This document shows positions 6,340 to 14,551 of a stretch of DNA of 22,836 nt, one piece after another (positions within the stretch are counted from its first letter, which is position 1; every line of letters starts with the position of its first letter). The notes beneath the pieces were generated by a model. That model made no database searches and was not told the DNA's origin. It worked only from the letters and a program-made list of their open reading frames with translations. The DNA is from a virus: IMG/VR virus record IMGVR_UViG_3300042324_000153, positions 1-22,836 of that record. The stretch is one strand, 5' to 3'. The translations under genes were made by a program, and so were the position numbers.

Positions 6340-7440
6340 TTATATATTTGGCAAGTCATCATAGTTTAATGATTCACTCATTACACCTATAACGTAATTT
6401 GTTGATTCGGTTTCCTGCAATGCAGATTGTTTTTTACTTGTGTCACTATGTTTATTGAACCAAGGAATAGGTGTACTCTTTGGCGCAGGATTATTATATC
6501 GTATACCGATTTCTTTCAATGCTCCTACAGCAGTATAATCTACAAAGTCTTTTAACACAGTTGCATTCAATCCAATAACTGGTCCCAGTTTAAACAAATA
6601 GTCAGCCCAATCTTTTTCTTCTTTAATTACATCTAGGTAAAGTTGATATACTTCAGCTTCACATTCTGATTTTACTTGTGCAAATCTGCTATCTTCTTTT
6701 ACTACTTGATTAATAAGGTAAGCAGTCCAGCCTTTATGTAACAATTCATCTTGGAGAATTAAACTGATAATGTTACCATTACCAATAAAGATTTTGTTCT
6801 CAACCATTGCTAGACTTGTAGCAAATGATACCATAAAGCGGAATGCTTCTAATGCGTAACTAGCGTGTAATGCCATATAGATGGCTTTGATGTGTTCTTT
6901 TTCATTTACATCTATACCTAACTCTTTACGGCAATTAACTTGATGTAACTCATCATAATAAAGTCCAACACTACTTGCCATATCTACAATTTCTTTTGTG
7001 TCGTGGATAGTGTTGAATACATCTTTAGGCACATTGTAGATATTACGAATGATGTGACTATACGAACGACTATGGATGTTAGTCTCAAAGAAGCTCCAGT
7101 TATAGATCAATGCTTCTAGTTCGGGTAATGATACAACAGGAGTAAACACTTGACTTGGTGCTCGTCCTTGCAAACTATCTAATGCTGTTTGTCGTAATAG
7201 ATTACTAGTAAAGATATGCTTTACCGCATCGCTTGCATCTTTGAAATCATTGGCATCCTTGGTTAGAGAAATTTCTTCTGGAATCCAAAAGAAACCACGT
7301 GCCGTTGTTTCAAAGTCTGCAATCTTTTTATATTTCACCTCCTCAAACCTTTGAATGGTTACGGGACCTTCCGGGTCCAAAAACATTTTTCTATTCAAAT
7401 AATCTGTCTTAGTGTTTAGGTTGTATTGTTGTTTTGACAT
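6340..7440 (-). CDS. nrdB: Ribonucleotide reductase class Ia small subunit
   Basis: NrdB carries the di-iron centre and tyrosyl radical that start ribonucleotide reduction in NrdA. The 366-aa protein has the expected residues: Asp88 (ALDSLQGR), Glu119 and His123 (FFETNIHSRSY), radical Tyr127, Glu198 (YALEAFRF), and Glu232 and His235 (QDELLH). The C-terminus, YVIGVMSESLNYDDLPNI, resembles the NrdA-docking tail of E. coli NrdB. There is one oddity: between the first Glu and His ligands there are three residues, where E. coli has two (ETIH). The gene follows nrdA by 9 bases with AAGGAA before the start. It serves deoxynucleotide supply during phage replication. Confidence 0.97.
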   Translation of the reverse strand: MSKQQYNLNTKTDYLNRKMFLDPEGPVTIQRFEEVKYKKIADFETTARGFFWIPEEISLTKDANDFKDASDAVKHIFTSNLLRQTALDSLQGRAPSQVFTPVVSLPELEALIYNWSFFETNIHSRSYSHIIRNIYNVPKDVFNTIHDTKEIVDMASSVGLYYDELHQVNCRKELGIDVNEKEHIKAIYMALHASYALEAFRFMVSFATSLAMVENKIFIGNGNIISLILQDELLHKGWTAYLINQVVKEDSRFAQVKSECEAEVYQLYLDVIKEEKDWADYLFKLGPVIGLNATVLKDFVDYTAVGALKEIGIRYNNPAPKSTPIPWFNKHSDTSKKQSALQETESTNYVIGVMSESLNYDDLPNI

Positions 7441-7449
7441 TGTTTTTCC

Positions 7450-9771
7450 TTAAAGCTTGCAGGACAAGCAATCTTCCTCTTCATCCATATCATTAAAGCC
7501 GCTTGGCAAATCTAATACAGTTTCATCTTGACTCTTACTACCTGCTTTGTTAATCAAGCTATAGTAGAATGTTTTTAATCCCCACATATGTGCCTGCATC
7601 AAGTTCTTAGCAATCAATGTTGTTGGGACTTTACGTTCAGGGAAATGTGCTGGATTGTAGAAAGTATTAGTTGATATACTTTGATCCACATAGGCTGCAA
7701 TCACAGCCGCTGTCTTTAAGTAACCATCACAATCTTTTTGATCCCACATCAATTGATATTTGTTTTTTAACTTATGATATTCTGGAACAACTTGTACAAA
7801 ACTTCCTGCTTTACTTTCTTTTACACTAATTAAACTCATTGGCATTTCAATACCATTAGTAGAGTTAATTACTACTGAACTAGATTCTACAGGAGCTACA
7901 GCCATTTGTGTAGCATTACGGACACCATGACTACGCATCATAGCACGTAGTCCTTCCCAGTTTAATTCGGGTTCAAAGTTAGCTAATTCGTTAACACCTT
8001 TAGCTCTTAGTTCCCAGGGGAAGATACCTTGACCATATCTTGTTTTATCACTATGTTCACATCTACCGCGTTCCTGTGCTAGTTCTACACTTGCTTCAGT
8101 TAAGTAGAAGGATAAGTGTTCCATCCACGTCTTGACTTCAGCCAAGGAGTCTTTTTCTCCGTACTTAAGACTTCGCTTGGCGTGCCAGTAGGCAAGATTA
8201 GTAATTCCAATTCCAAGAGGTCTGATTTCATCGTTTGATAGTTTAGACTGAATGGATAGAAAGTCTTGATAGTCAAGAATGTTATTGAGGCTACGATGCA
8301 ATATGCGACAAGCACGGCGCATATCTTCTGGGTTACGGAACGCACCCCAATTGATACTGCCCAATGTGCAAAGAGCGATACGACCATCGCTGTCATCCAA
8401 ACGTTTAAAGGATTTAGTAGGTAAAAGAATTTCACAGCATAAATTACTCTGGTAAATTGTATGATATTCAGGATCAAATGGACCTTGATTCATAACGTTA
8501 TCAACGAACACTAAGTAGATACGTCCTGTATCTGTTCGTTCTTTTAATATGCCTGACTTGAATACTTCTTCAGCAGACATTGTTTTCTTTCTTAAGTCTT
8601 TACGTTTTTCATATTTTACGTATAGTTCTTCAAATAGTTCTGTGTTTTTGTAAAATGCTTCGTATAAATCAGGAACTTCATTGGGGTCAAAGAATGTTAT
8701 TTGTTCTTTGTTTTTAAATCGTCTCCAGAAGAATGCACTAAGCACAACCCCATAATCCATATGACGGACTCGGGTTTCTTCTGTTCCTTGATTGTTTTTA
8801 AGGACAATAAGATCATCAAACTGATGATGCCAAATAGGATAAAAAACAGTAGCACTTGCATTGCGGATACCTCCTTGTGAGCAACTTCTTAAATCACCGA
8901 ACCATTTCTTTAAGAACGGAATCATGCCGGTGTGCATAATTTCGCCACCGCGAATGGGTGATCCTAATGGTCGTAGTCTACCAATTTCGAGACCAATGCC
9001 AGCACGTTTGCTAGCATATTTTGCCATCATTTCACCAGAAGCAAAAATACTATCCAAGTCATCATCACTGCGAATAAGTACACACGAACTGAATTGTTTA
9101 GTAGGGGTGCCGAGACCAGCAAGGACGGGAGTAGCCAGAGTAAATAATCCATCACTTGCGGCATTATAATATTCCTTTATATAGCGCAGCCTTGCGTTGT
9201 TAGGTTCTTCTTTATGAAATACTGTTGCGGCTGCGATCATATATCTAACTTGTGGTGTTTCATATGTTTGTTTTGTTGAACGGTTGCGGACAAGATATTT
9301 TTCAATCAATTGTTCAATAGCGGCATAACTATATTGTTCATCCTTAGAGTGGTCAAGCAGGTCATCCATTTTGTTCCAATCTTCTTCAGTATACCATTCT
9401 AGTAACTCCGGTGTATATAAACCAGTAGCTACATTAGTTGTTACAATATTATAAAGACTGGGAGGTGAATAATCCCCATAAACATCTTTACGTAACATAG
9501 ACAGACGTTGTTTACCTGCTACATATTGATAATTTGTATGTCCTACATCTGGATTATTTTCTACGTCAATCAAGTCAACTACAGCACGTAGAGTAATTTC
9601 GTCAATTTGTCTGGTTGAAATCCCATCATAGAAGTGTAGTTGTGATTTTATTTCTACCATTGACGGGCTAACATCTGCTATCCCTACACATATTTTTGCC
9701 ACTTGTGCTTGCCATTTTTCTAACATTAATGGCTCTTTTGTCCCATCTCGTTTGGTGACGTGTATTTTCAT
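7450..9771 (-). CDS. nrdA: Ribonucleotide reductase class Ia large subunit
   Basis: NrdA is the catalytic subunit reducing ribonucleoside diphosphates to deoxy forms. At 773 aa it is full length (E. coli 761). The N-terminus (about 1-95) is an ATP-cone (VTKRDGTKEPLMLEKW). Catalytic residues are present: Cys230 (FSSCVLI) and Cys468 (IALCTLGSINW) as the redox pair, Asn443-Leu-Cys445-Cys-Glu447 as the radical site, the tyrosine pair in KTFYYSL for radical transfer, and a C-terminal CLSCKL (Cys768, Cys771) that accepts electrons from glutaredoxin. No intron or intein interrupts it, although phage nrd genes are frequent homing targets. It lies 3 bases after the 145-aa gene. No promoter of its own is visible, so it may be read through from the glycan genes. 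Confidence 0.98.
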   Translation of the reverse strand: MKIHVTKRDGTKEPLMLEKWQAQVAKICVGIADVSPSMVEIKSQLHFYDGISTRQIDEITLRAVVDLIDVENNPDVGHTNYQYVAGKQRLSMLRKDVYGDYSPPSLYNIVTTNVATGLYTPELLEWYTEEDWNKMDDLLDHSKDEQYSYAAIEQLIEKYLVRNRSTKQTYETPQVRYMIAAATVFHKEEPNNARLRYIKEYYNAASDGLFTLATPVLAGLGTPTKQFSSCVLIRSDDDLDSIFASGEMMAKYASKRAGIGLEIGRLRPLGSPIRGGEIMHTGMIPFLKKWFGDLRSCSQGGIRNASATVFYPIWHHQFDDLIVLKNNQGTEETRVRHMDYGVVLSAFFWRRFKNKEQITFFDPNEVPDLYEAFYKNTELFEELYVKYEKRKDLRKKTMSAEEVFKSGILKERTDTGRIYLVFVDNVMNQGPFDPEYHTIYQSNLCCEILLPTKSFKRLDDSDGRIALCTLGSINWGAFRNPEDMRRACRILHRSLNNILDYQDFLSIQSKLSNDEIRPLGIGITNLAYWHAKRSLKYGEKDSLAEVKTWMEHLSFYLTEASVELAQERGRCEHSDKTRYGQGIFPWELRAKGVNELANFEPELNWEGLRAMMRSHGVRNATQMAVAPVESSSVVINSTNGIEMPMSLISVKESKAGSFVQVVPEYHKLKNKYQLMWDQKDCDGYLKTAAVIAAYVDQSISTNTFYNPAHFPERKVPTTLIAKNLMQAHMWGLKTFYYSLINKAGSKSQDETVLDLPSGFNDMDEEEDCLSCKL

Positions 9772-9774
9772 TTT

Positions 9775-10212
9775 TTACCCTATATTCTTATTAATTGTTG
9801 TTATATCTAACTTGCGTACTATTTTAAAATCTTTTAGATTATTACTTATCACCGTATCTGGCCAGTAATTCAGTATATATTTTGCGTTGTCAACCAAGAC
9901 TAATGATATGTCATCGCCCTGTACATCCGTTGCTAATACAAATTCTATATCAGAAATATCCATTAACAGTAGAGTATAACACATTCCTAGACCCCTTGCA
10001 AGTGTACAGTAGGTGTTTTCTACCAAAAGATCCCAAGGACCGGGCCACTCACTGACTTCATTTGGGTGAAGATGATAGTTAATTAATGGTGCATTTTGCC
10101 ACCATTTATCTACTTCTACACATTGTTGAGATAAATCAAGATTTTTGATTTTATTGCGTAATTTGTACCAGCTTTGTAATCTATTGTCATAAGACGATTG
10201 AAATATATTCAT
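9775..10212 (-). CDS. Conserved phage protein of unknown function (145 aa)
   Basis: A 145-aa soluble protein, Trp-rich at the N-terminus (RLQSWYKLRNKI, VDKWWQNAPL). It then has YHLHPNEVSEWPGPWDLL and NTYCTLARGLGMCYTLLLM. The His, Cys and Asp residues spaced along it (LHP, YC, GMCYT, FVLATD) recall a cysteine-protease or transglutaminase-like arrangement, but that is only suggestive. I have an impression of similar proteins near nrd genes in T4-like aquatic phages; no family name comes to mind. It ends 3 bases before nrdA. A small hairpin lies directly before its start codon and no clear Shine-Dalgarno is seen, so translation may be controlled by structure or coupling to hldD. Confidence 0.65.
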   Translation of the reverse strand: MNIFQSSYDNRLQSWYKLRNKIKNLDLSQQCVEVDKWWQNAPLINYHLHPNEVSEWPGPWDLLVENTYCTLARGLGMCYTLLLMDISDIEFVLATDVQGDDISLVLVDNAKYILNYWPDTVISNNLKDFKIVRKLDITTINKNIG

Positions 10213-10213
10213 T

Positions 10214-10229
10214 AGATAACTACTTATCT
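10214..10229 (-). promoter_or_regulatory. Small hairpin just before the 145-aa gene start
   Basis: A perfect 6-bp inverted repeat (AGATAA and TTATCT around a 4-base loop) spans the hldD stop codon and ends one base before the ATG of the 145-aa gene. In mRNA it would cover the ribosome-binding region. It is short and AT-rich, so stability is modest. Confidence 0.3.
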
Positions 10230-11000
10230 TTTTTCAATATTAGCTAACGTTTTCCTTGTTTTAGTCATATCAGCACACGTATACTTCTGATAACTAGCTT
10301 TCAATATCTCCGGCATAGGAATCTCTACTACTTTTACATTAAATGTGTTTGCTACATCTAAAAAGCTAATAGGTTTCCCACTACCTATATTAAATATACC
10401 TGATTCTTTAATATTTAAAAACTGTAAATGCGTATCTATCACTTCTTCTACCGGTACAAAATCTCTTTTATGATCTGCACTATTCTCAAATACACGTATT
10501 TCACCTGTTTTTGATTGTTCATAAAACTGAAAGAATGGACTTGCTTGCTTATCTTTGTGTTCTTCGCCTACACCATTAGATGCGTATACATTGAAATATC
10601 TAAATCCTTGTACTATACTGCCTGTAGGATGTTTCTCTACATATCTTTCAAACAAATACTTGCTCCAAGCGTATGGATTTCTTGGATCTACAGGTGCTGT
10701 TTCACTAAAATCAGTCCCTAATCCATACACGCTTGCACTACTAGAATATTGCATATTAACTCCAAACGTCTTACATTCTTCATATAAGTCTATGCTAAAC
10801 TCTGTATTCTGTCTAAGTATCTTATCTATATCACGCTCAGTGGTGCTACTGATTCCTCCCATATGAATGACCCATTCGAATTCCATTACGCTAGGTCTAA
10901 TTCCATCTGACCATTCAAATGTCGTAACATCGTGTTCTTTTAGTGCTTTAAGCATATAACTGCCAATAAAGCCGTTGTGTCCAGTTAATAGTATTTTCAT
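10224..11000 (-). CDS. hldD: ADP-heptose 6-epimerase-like NAD(P)-dependent epimerase
   Basis: A 258-aa short-chain extended dehydratase/epimerase closest in motifs to HldD (RfaD), which converts ADP-D-glycero-D-manno-heptose to the L-glycero form. The nucleotide site is LTGHNGFIGS (residues 5-14). SSTTERD near 51-57 matches the HldD-specific segment. Tyr110 and Lys114 form the catalytic YxxxK (NPYAWSKYLFERYV). GFRYFNVYA, HKRDFV (the second HldD lysine), SGIFNIGSG and YQKYTCADMTK all follow in HldD order. It is about 50 residues shorter than E. coli HldD (310), mainly from compact loops and a short C-terminus. It overlaps the HAD gene by ATGA and completes the heptose module. A related NDP-sugar epimerase activity cannot be ruled out. 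Confidence 0.85.
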   Translation of the reverse strand: MKILLTGHNGFIGSYMLKALKEHDVTTFEWSDGIRPSVMEFEWVIHMGGISSTTERDIDKILRQNTEFSIDLYEECKTFGVNMQYSSSASVYGLGTDFSETAPVDPRNPYAWSKYLFERYVEKHPTGSIVQGFRYFNVYASNGVGEEHKDKQASPFFQFYEQSKTGEIRVFENSADHKRDFVPVEEVIDTHLQFLNIKESGIFNIGSGKPISFLDVANTFNVKVVEIPMPEILKASYQKYTCADMTKTRKTLANIEKR

Positions 11001-11290
11001 CTAAAATATGTACCTACATTAAAAGCTTTATCATCTATCCACATATCATATGCAGGTTTACCTACCTCAGCCGTAGTATACTTAACACCCCAATCATTCA
11101 ATTGTTTAAGTGTAAGTTCAAGCCAATTCTTACCTGTATTACTGCCACGTGCTGTCCAATAATGTATCTCGTTGCCTGCGTCATATAACTTATTAAAATG
11201 TTCTATACGTGATAGATACGGTTCTGCGTTTGCATAATCTCCATTAGTTGTAGTACAAATAGTACCATCAATATCTACTATAATTTTCAT
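10997..11290 (-). CDS. Small HAD-family phosphatase of polysaccharide clusters
   Basis: A 97-aa minimal HAD hydrolase without a cap domain. The nucleophile motif is IVDIDGTIC (Asp6, Asp8). WTARGSNTGKNW holds motif II, a lysine follows in VGKPAYDMW, and WIDDKAF is the acidic motif IV. Such short HADs occur in capsule and LPS clusters, where substrates are phosphorylated sugars. Inside the heptose module it could dephosphorylate heptose 1,7-bisphosphate, the step normally done by GmhB. However, it is half that size and lacks the zinc cysteines of GmhB, so this is inference. It overlaps both neighbours by ATGA (cupin upstream, hldD downstream), a sign of strict coupling. Confidence 0.8.
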   Translation of the reverse strand: MKIIVDIDGTICTTTNGDYANAEPYLSRIEHFNKLYDAGNEIHYWTARGSNTGKNWLELTLKQLNDWGVKYTTAEVGKPAYDMWIDDKAFNVGTYFR

Positions 11291-11643
11291 TTCTGACTGT
11301 CTCCCGGTAATACTCTATAGTTATCTTCTACACTATCAGGTGTACTAACTTCAATAATAGTACCTTCTTCTAAGCATATAACCTGATGAGGTTGAAGTGG
11401 TCTATTGCGCCATACTTCACCCTCTTTTAATGTAACATCGTGTAAGCTAGCATCTTGCGTTTCAATGAATTTAATCATAAATAATCCACTTAATATATAC
11501 CAACTTTCATCCTTTTCAGCGTGAAAATGCATACTGAATTTTGCACCCTTATTGAATTTCAATAACTTGCCGCAATACTTATCAGTAGTAGCCCATATCA
11601 ATTCGTGGCCCCAACCTTTTTCTACAAATCCTTCAAGTCGCAT
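11287..11643 (-). CDS. Cupin, probable sugar-phosphate isomerase or regulator
   Basis: A 118-aa single-domain cupin. The opening EGFVEKGWGHELIWATTDKY and CGKLLKF are followed by the metal-binding motif HFHAEKDESWYILSG (two His and Glu), then GEVWRNRPLQPHQVICLEEG with the second conserved histidine. It resembles the C-terminal cupin of type II phosphomannose isomerases and small cupins found in LPS and heptose clusters. Its placement between the HldE kinase half and the HAD gene suggests action on a phosphorylated sugar of this pathway. The exact reaction is unknown; it may replace the missing GmhA isomerase step or act on another sugar. Overlap with the kinase gene is 11 bases and with the HAD gene ATGA. 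Confidence 0.8.
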   Translation of the reverse strand: MRLEGFVEKGWGHELIWATTDKYCGKLLKFNKGAKFSMHFHAEKDESWYILSGLFMIKFIETQDASLHDVTLKEGEVWRNRPLQPHQVICLEEGTIIEVSTPDSVEDNYRVLPGDSQK

Positions 11644-12388
11644 TTATTTCCTCCAATGTAGGTGCGTATACACCAACGTGTTGCACTGTAATAGAACTAG
11701 CTCTGATGGCAAACTCTATTGCTTGTTCCATATCGTCTGCTACTAAGTAGCCATATGTTAACGCTGATAAGAAGGTGTCCCCCGCTCCACAAACATCAAA
11801 CACATCTACTTTAGGTACACTAAATGTTTTATTATTATATGATACCCCGCTACTACCACGTGTTAATACCATATTAGAACAATCACTAATTCTACTAGAA
11901 TATTCTGTTTCGTTAATCTTTACAATGCAACCTTCAAATAGTTTTAAATCACGTTTCTTGGTATCAACAAAGATAGGACCTTCATACTGTTGTCTAATAC
12001 CCTTAATAAAATCTTCTGTGACAAATCCTTTAGCATAATCAGATATAACTACAGCATCACTACCTTCTAGAAATTTCATTACATAATCTAAATTGCAGGG
12101 ATTAGACTTTACATCATCATCTATACGCATTAAATGTTGCTTAGACTTTGCATCTATTAAACGTTTCTTTTTAGATGGGTCTCCCAAGAATGAGGTGACA
12201 TTTAGTCCCAATGCTAATAGATTTTCTTTAACATTACTTCCCATACCTGATTTAGTTTCAGTGTGTTTAGGAACAAAAACAGGTACAGGAGCTTCAGGGC
12301 TCATTCTATCTACTGTACCATATTGATATTCATCAATGCAGGTGTCGCCTATTAATATAATTTTCAATTGTCTTTGTGGTTGATTCAT
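11633..12388 (-). CDS. HldE N-domain-like heptose-7-phosphate kinase (PfkB family)
   Basis: A 251-aa PfkB/ribokinase-family sugar kinase matching the kinase half of HldE (RfaE), which phosphorylates D-glycero-D-manno-heptose 7-phosphate at C1. HldE signatures are clear: GDTCIDEYQYG, then RMSPEAPVPVF (residues 28-38), GMGSNVKENLLALG in place of the usual GGAANVA motif, VVISDYAKGFV, and the anion-hole/catalytic motif VCGAGDTFLSAL (GAGD at 201-204). About 30 residues present after the LVG strand in E. coli are missing, giving a compact form. It overlaps the adenylyltransferase gene by 56 bases in another frame; a weak AGGG precedes the ATG. A later TTG start at codon 8 is possible. Together with the adenylyltransferase gene it rebuilds a split HldE. 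Confidence 0.85.
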   Translation of the reverse strand: MNQPQRQLKIILIGDTCIDEYQYGTVDRMSPEAPVPVFVPKHTETKSGMGSNVKENLLALGLNVTSFLGDPSKKKRLIDAKSKQHLMRIDDDVKSNPCNLDYVMKFLEGSDAVVISDYAKGFVTEDFIKGIRQQYEGPIFVDTKKRDLKLFEGCIVKINETEYSSRISDCSNMVLTRGSSGVSYNNKTFSVPKVDVFDVCGAGDTFLSALTYGYLVADDMEQAIEFAIRASSITVQHVGVYAPTLEEINAT

Positions 12389-12740
12389 CTATTACCCTAT
12401 CAAAGAATACTAATTCCTCAGCATACTCCGAACCTATTACTTTTTTATTCTTCCAATCACTTCCGACTATCATAATGTTCGGCTTGTATTGTTCAATGAT
12501 ACTCTCTAACTCAAAATCAGTATTGAATACTAATACCTTATCTACTGCTTTTAAATTACTGAGTAATGCTACCCTATTATCTATTTTGTTGAATGGTCTA
12601 TCACTACCTTTTTTCTCGGTTACACGATTATCAGAATCAATTGCAACCAATAGATATGTGCCTAAACTCTTTGCATAGTTTAATAAGTCTAAATGACCCA
12701 TATGTAATATATCAAACGTTCCATTAACAAAAACTTTCAT
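12333..12740 (-). CDS. HldE C-domain-like heptose-1-phosphate adenylyltransferase
   Basis: A 135-aa cytidylyltransferase-fold enzyme corresponding to the second half of HldE, which transfers AMP from ATP to heptose 1-phosphate to make ADP-heptose. Motifs in order: VNGTFDILHMGHLDLL (the HxGH nucleotide site), VAIDSDNRVTEKKGSDRPFN, then IVGSDWKNKKVIGSE, and ESTTKTIENYI, which matches the STTxxI end motif. Length equals the E. coli domain. In most bacteria both HldE halves are fused, kinase first; here they are separate genes in the opposite order, with a 56-base overlap. Glycerol-3-phosphate cytidylyltransferase is a related alternative, but the RPFN and heptose neighbours favour HldE. It begins 30 bases after glf with only a weak ribosome site. 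Confidence 0.85.
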   Translation of the reverse strand: MKVFVNGTFDILHMGHLDLLNYAKSLGTYLLVAIDSDNRVTEKKGSDRPFNKIDNRVALLSNLKAVDKVLVFNTDFELESIIEQYKPNIMIVGSDWKNKKVIGSEYAEELVFFDRVIDESTTKTIENYINRRHLH

Positions 12741-12770
12741 ACACTATTCTAACATAACCTGTAGTAAATA

Positions 12771-13775
12771 TCAAGCTTTTTGTTCCAAAAATTGATGGGC
12801 AGTTTCTAATGATGAACTAATAGCCATATGCATATCAATATACACATACATTCCACAACGTCCAATAAACGTATTTTTTGTATTTTCGATAGCTTTATAC
12901 TTCTTATATAACTCTCTATATGTATCAATTGGATAATAACGTTCATTATTATTGTCTTTATAATCACAAGGTTCTTCAAATGTTAATGTTGTATTACCCG
13001 TATTAATATTATTGGGTAGTTTATTCCATTCAGTCATTCTGGTAAACGAACCATTATCAGTAAAATTAACTACGGTAGTAGGTAACATACTGGGTGAGGG
13101 AAACGTTATTGAATGAAATTTAATAGACCTATATGGTAATTCCCCGTATATGAAATCATAATATACATCTATGGGCATAGAATTAAAGATATGATCATAA
13201 TTATCTTCCATACTCTTATCAAACATCGTATTCAACTTAACGGTAATGTTTGGATGATTTAATATATTAGTGAATAATGTCGTATATCCGTGTGTCGGTA
13301 GATATTGATATTCATCTCTAAAATATCTACTGTCGTCATTATCTCTAGTACTAACTCGATTTAATACGTCTTTGCTTAGTGTTTTATAATGTTCTCCCCA
13401 CATCTTTTTACTGTAGGGTTCAAAAAATGTATTGTTTATATCTTCTTTTTTTACTGTTTCTAATGTGATTGTGTTAACCGGAAACGGTACATATTTGCCA
13501 CTTTCCAGTAACGCCAACACGTGATGTTCATAGAATGTCCACTCGGTAAATTTACTAACCCAATCAAATACTTTTTTGTTACTAGTATGAAAGATATGCG
13601 GTCCATATTTATGAATGCGTAATCCGTGTTCATTGATATAGTCATATGCATTACCACCAATATGGTCTCTATTATCAATAACTATTACGTTGTAATTGTT
13701 TTCTGCAAGTTCTCTCGCTACTACACTACCAGCAAAGCCTGCCCCTACTATTAAGATATTTTGTTTTGTTCCCAT
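12771..13775 (-). CDS. glf: UDP-galactopyranose mutase
   Basis: A 334-aa flavoenzyme that interconverts UDP-galactopyranose and UDP-galactofuranose, the donor of Galf in surface glycans. The FAD-binding start ILIVGAGFAGSVVARELA is followed by IDNRDHIGGNAYD, the mutase-specific HKYGPHIFHT (about residues 55-64), VPFPVNTITL, and near the end NERYYPIDT and FIGRCGMYVYIDM. These are diagnostic of the family. It is somewhat shorter than E. coli Glf (367). The ATG at 13775 has GGAAGA at good spacing and overlaps the GT2 gene by 25 bases, so the GT2 enzyme may use UDP-Galf or work in the same glycan. The following gene starts the heptose module. Confidence 0.95.
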   Translation of the reverse strand: MGTKQNILIVGAGFAGSVVARELAENNYNVIVIDNRDHIGGNAYDYINEHGLRIHKYGPHIFHTSNKKVFDWVSKFTEWTFYEHHVLALLESGKYVPFPVNTITLETVKKEDINNTFFEPYSKKMWGEHYKTLSKDVLNRVSTRDNDDSRYFRDEYQYLPTHGYTTLFTNILNHPNITVKLNTMFDKSMEDNYDHIFNSMPIDVYYDFIYGELPYRSIKFHSITFPSPSMLPTTVVNFTDNGSFTRMTEWNKLPNNINTGNTTLTFEEPCDYKDNNNERYYPIDTYRELYKKYKAIENTKNTFIGRCGMYVYIDMHMAISSSLETAHQFLEQKA

Positions 13776-14551
13776 AATTCTTCCAAATCTTTTACATAAA
13801 AAGATATATCTTTAGCTTCCCCTAAATGAATAGCTAAAGTTTTCATAGGCATCATCATCCTAACTTCAGGTTGTTGCCATACTTTACTTATTGTGTTACC
13901 TTCCCAATAGCCTTCTATTGTGCCGATATCCAATAAACTATAAAATTCTTCTTTATATTTTTTAAATAAATTTACTGGTATTAAAAATGATTCGTGTGTA
14001 AACCAAGTATTTCTATAATATCTATCTGGTCCTGGTATAACCATACAGGGATAAACATATGTTCCGTTGAAGGGATTCTGTGGATGATAGTATAGTTGAT
14101 TAAAATCTTGAGGAAAAATACATATAGTTAACTCAGGACTAATAGATTCTAAATAGTTTCTTGCATCTATCATTGTAGCAATACTATTTGGATAATGCAA
14201 ATAGTCATCTTCTACTAGATAAACAAGTTCATCGTCCGGTAACTGACTAATGTAGTCTAATGCAATCTTTAAACTATATCTAGATTTTTGTTTAATATCT
14301 TTAAATTCAATTGTTGGATCAACTACTACATCTTGTATTGTAGCATTAGCAAAATGGTTATGTAAGAACTGTTTAGTCTCAATGGAAGAATCATCATCAA
14401 TTACGTGTAAACTAAAAGGGTTATTATAATTAGTTAATGACGTTACTAGTGAGTTATAACATCTTTTTACACATTCGTCTTTTGGCACAATGCGATTACT
14501 TGCCAATGAGGCTTTATCACAGGTCCTTAATACCACATTTAGTTTTTGCAT
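13751..14551 (-). CDS. GT2-like glycosyltransferase
   Basis: A 266-aa GT-A fold glycosyltransferase of family 2 type. I choose the ATG at 14551, which overlaps the stop of a 28-aa upstream ORF (TAATG); an open TTG start 24 bases earlier lacks support. It starts MQKLNVVLRTCDKASLAS, then NPFSLHVIDDDSS for the donor nucleotide. ELVYLVEDDYLHYPNS (about 130-145 counting from the chosen start) holds the metal-binding acidic triad. CMVIPGPDRYYRNTWFTHES and EGYWEGNTISKVW form the acceptor side. No membrane segment is visible. Overlap with glf by 25 bases suggests cooperation, possibly Galf transfer, but donor and acceptor cannot be read from the sequence. The late promoter at 14654 is the nearest upstream promoter. 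Confidence 0.8.
   Translation of the reverse strand: MQKLNVVLRTCDKASLASNRIVPKDECVKRCYNSLVTSLTNYNNPFSLHVIDDDSSIETKQFLHNHFANATIQDVVVDPTIEFKDIKQKSRYSLKIALDYISQLPDDELVYLVEDDYLHYPNSIATMIDARNYLESISPELTICIFPQDFNQLYYHPQNPFNGTYVYPCMVIPGPDRYYRNTWFTHESFLIPVNLFKKYKEEFYSLLDIGTIEGYWEGNTISKVWQQPEVRMMMPMKTLAIHLGEAKDISFYVKDLEELWEQNKIS

Noticed and set aside
8100-8477. 125-codon minus-strand frame inside nrdA
   Set aside because: It lies in an alternative frame of a highly conserved enzyme and has no homology-like features.
7450-9771. Intron or intein in nrdA
   Set aside because: The frame is continuous at normal length and active-site motifs are uninterrupted.
10997-11290. Small HAD protein as GmhB
   Set aside because: It is about half the usual size and lacks the zinc-binding cysteines; kept as a generic HAD phosphatase.
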